Shown here: piece after piece, positions 63,648-64,000 of the stretch
How positions within the stretch are numbered: position 1 is the stretch's first letter
How the letters are laid out: the number at the start of each line of letters is the position of its first letter
Assembly: GCA_910587425.1 (NCBI GenBank)
Contig: CAJUKU010000008.1
Span: 1-64,000, forward strand
DNA length: 64,000 nucleotides
Source: an uncultured Muribaculaceae bacterium
GTDB taxonomy: Bacteria > Bacteroidota > Bacteroidia > Bacteroidales > Muribaculaceae
Direction of reading: 5' to 3'
Program-made: the position numbers and the translations under genes
The notes under the pieces: generated by a model
The model's database searches: none
What the model was told of the DNA's origin: nothing
Seen by the model: only the letters and a program-made list of their open reading frames with translations

Positions 63648-64000
63648 TTACTTCTTGTAGTAGTGATCGATCTTAGGCTCGGTCGTACGGTAATTTGGCA
63701 TACACATTCCTGTCCGGGCTCCAATATATGTGGGGTCGGAGATATAGAATGTGCGACCGTCGTAGGTATATGAGTCACCGCTGATCGGCTCGTCGAGGCA
63801 AACGGATGCGCTCTCATGACCCGGATATGCGATGAGGTGGTTGTCGACACCGAGCACCCGGTTGAGCAGGTAGGTGTAGAATATAGCTCTGTCCTCACAG
63901 TCGCTCTTGGGGTAGACGAGCATTTCCTCCATGAAGTACGGTTTCTCGAAACCGTGGTAATTGCCGTCGGTGGTATACTCGGTGATCTGCTGCACGAACT
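63648..64000 (-). CDS. Transglutaminase-like protein, 5' part outside the window
   Basis: Only the last about 117 residues are visible; the frame continues to the right edge (Phe-Val codons precede the first apparent start, a GTG at 63995). The segment YPKSDCEDRAIFYTYLLNRV, followed by HLIAYPGHESASVCL and FYISDPTYIG, gives the Cys-His-Asp order of transglutaminase-like cysteine peptidase folds. Function unknown; likely an exported or envelope protein. Confidence 0.65.
   Translation of the reverse strand, partial: FVQQITEYTTDGNYHGFEKPYFMEEMLVYPKSDCEDRAIFYTYLLNRVLGVDNHLIAYPGHESASVCLDEPISGDSYTYDGRTFYISDPTYIGARTGMCMPNYRTTEPKIDHYYKK

Overview
The window reads as a chromosomal stretch of a Bacteroidales bacterium, most plausibly a Muribaculaceae-like gut organism (family-level placement is inference). 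Evidence: Bacteroidetes-type promoters (TTTG, 19-20 bases, TAnnTTTG) in front of many genes, no strong Shine-Dalgarno sites, two type IX secretion genes (porU, porQ), a BspA-type leucine-rich-repeat protein, type B ribosomal protein L31, DUF4250 and several Bacteroidetes-only lipoprotein families. Almost everything is core chromosome. The accessory parts are the AT-rich polysaccharide block at the left edge and the LRR gene with its long leader near 28-30 kb.

Layout. 1-6.25 kb: end of an exopolysaccharide/O-antigen cluster (glycosyltransferases, EpsG-like polymerase, TupA-like ATP-grasp, UDP-glucose dehydrogenase), with an abrupt change from AT-rich to GC-rich DNA at about 4.16 kb. 6.37-12.5 kb (minus): seven-gene thiamine operon thiD-thiS-tenI/thiE2-thiE-thiG-thiC-thiH under a TPP riboswitch and a clear promoter. 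12.6-14.8 kb: two tandem beta-propeller lipoproteins. 14.9-20.5 kb (minus): valS-hisS and tetR-fabG. 20.6-25.8 kb (plus): PBP4-type carboxypeptidase, a conserved unknown, rsmI, a coiled-coil lipoprotein, trpS. 25.9-28.0 kb: MFS transporter, DUF486 protein, thioredoxin.

28.0-30.8 kb: a 685-base gene-free stretch with a probable structured RNA, the LRR protein (twelve 24-residue repeats), and rpmE2. 31.0-33.6 kb (minus): porQ-cmk-ispH, with porQ divergent from a TonB-domain gene. 34.3-35.9 kb (minus): ECF sigma factor operon with an ECF-like promoter of its own. 36.0-38.8 kb (minus): small DUF4250 gene, tRNA-Cys, rsgA, a winged-helix protein and a double-META lipoprotein. 39.0-39.9 kb: M15 peptidase plus DUF6808-like pair. 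40.1-44.7 kb: leuA-leuC-leuD-leuB operon. 44.9-50.1 kb: MetE-like protein, coaX, outer-membrane protein, lptC and a CorC-family transporter. 50.3-60.8 kb (minus): porU, GH25 lysozyme, hemW-like, AddB-like nuclease, holB and metF. 61.0-64 kb: nhaC, small membrane protein, DEDDy exonuclease and a truncated transglutaminase-like gene.

The most interesting unexplained signals are: (i) the multi-hairpin RNA candidate at about 28.22-28.54 kb between trxA and the LRR gene; (ii) a 42-base hairpin repeat at 27.55 kb and 63.55 kb, 40/42 identical in opposite orientation, with a rearranged relative at 63.34 kb; (iii) a TGTAACCTTT-N14-CGTC motif upstream of the ECF sigma operon, suggesting autoregulation; and (iv) a MetE-like protein whose His-x-Cys zinc motif is replaced by Glu-x-Tyr. 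I did not find a CRISPR array, integrase, transposase, toxin-antitoxin pair or an obvious new defence system.
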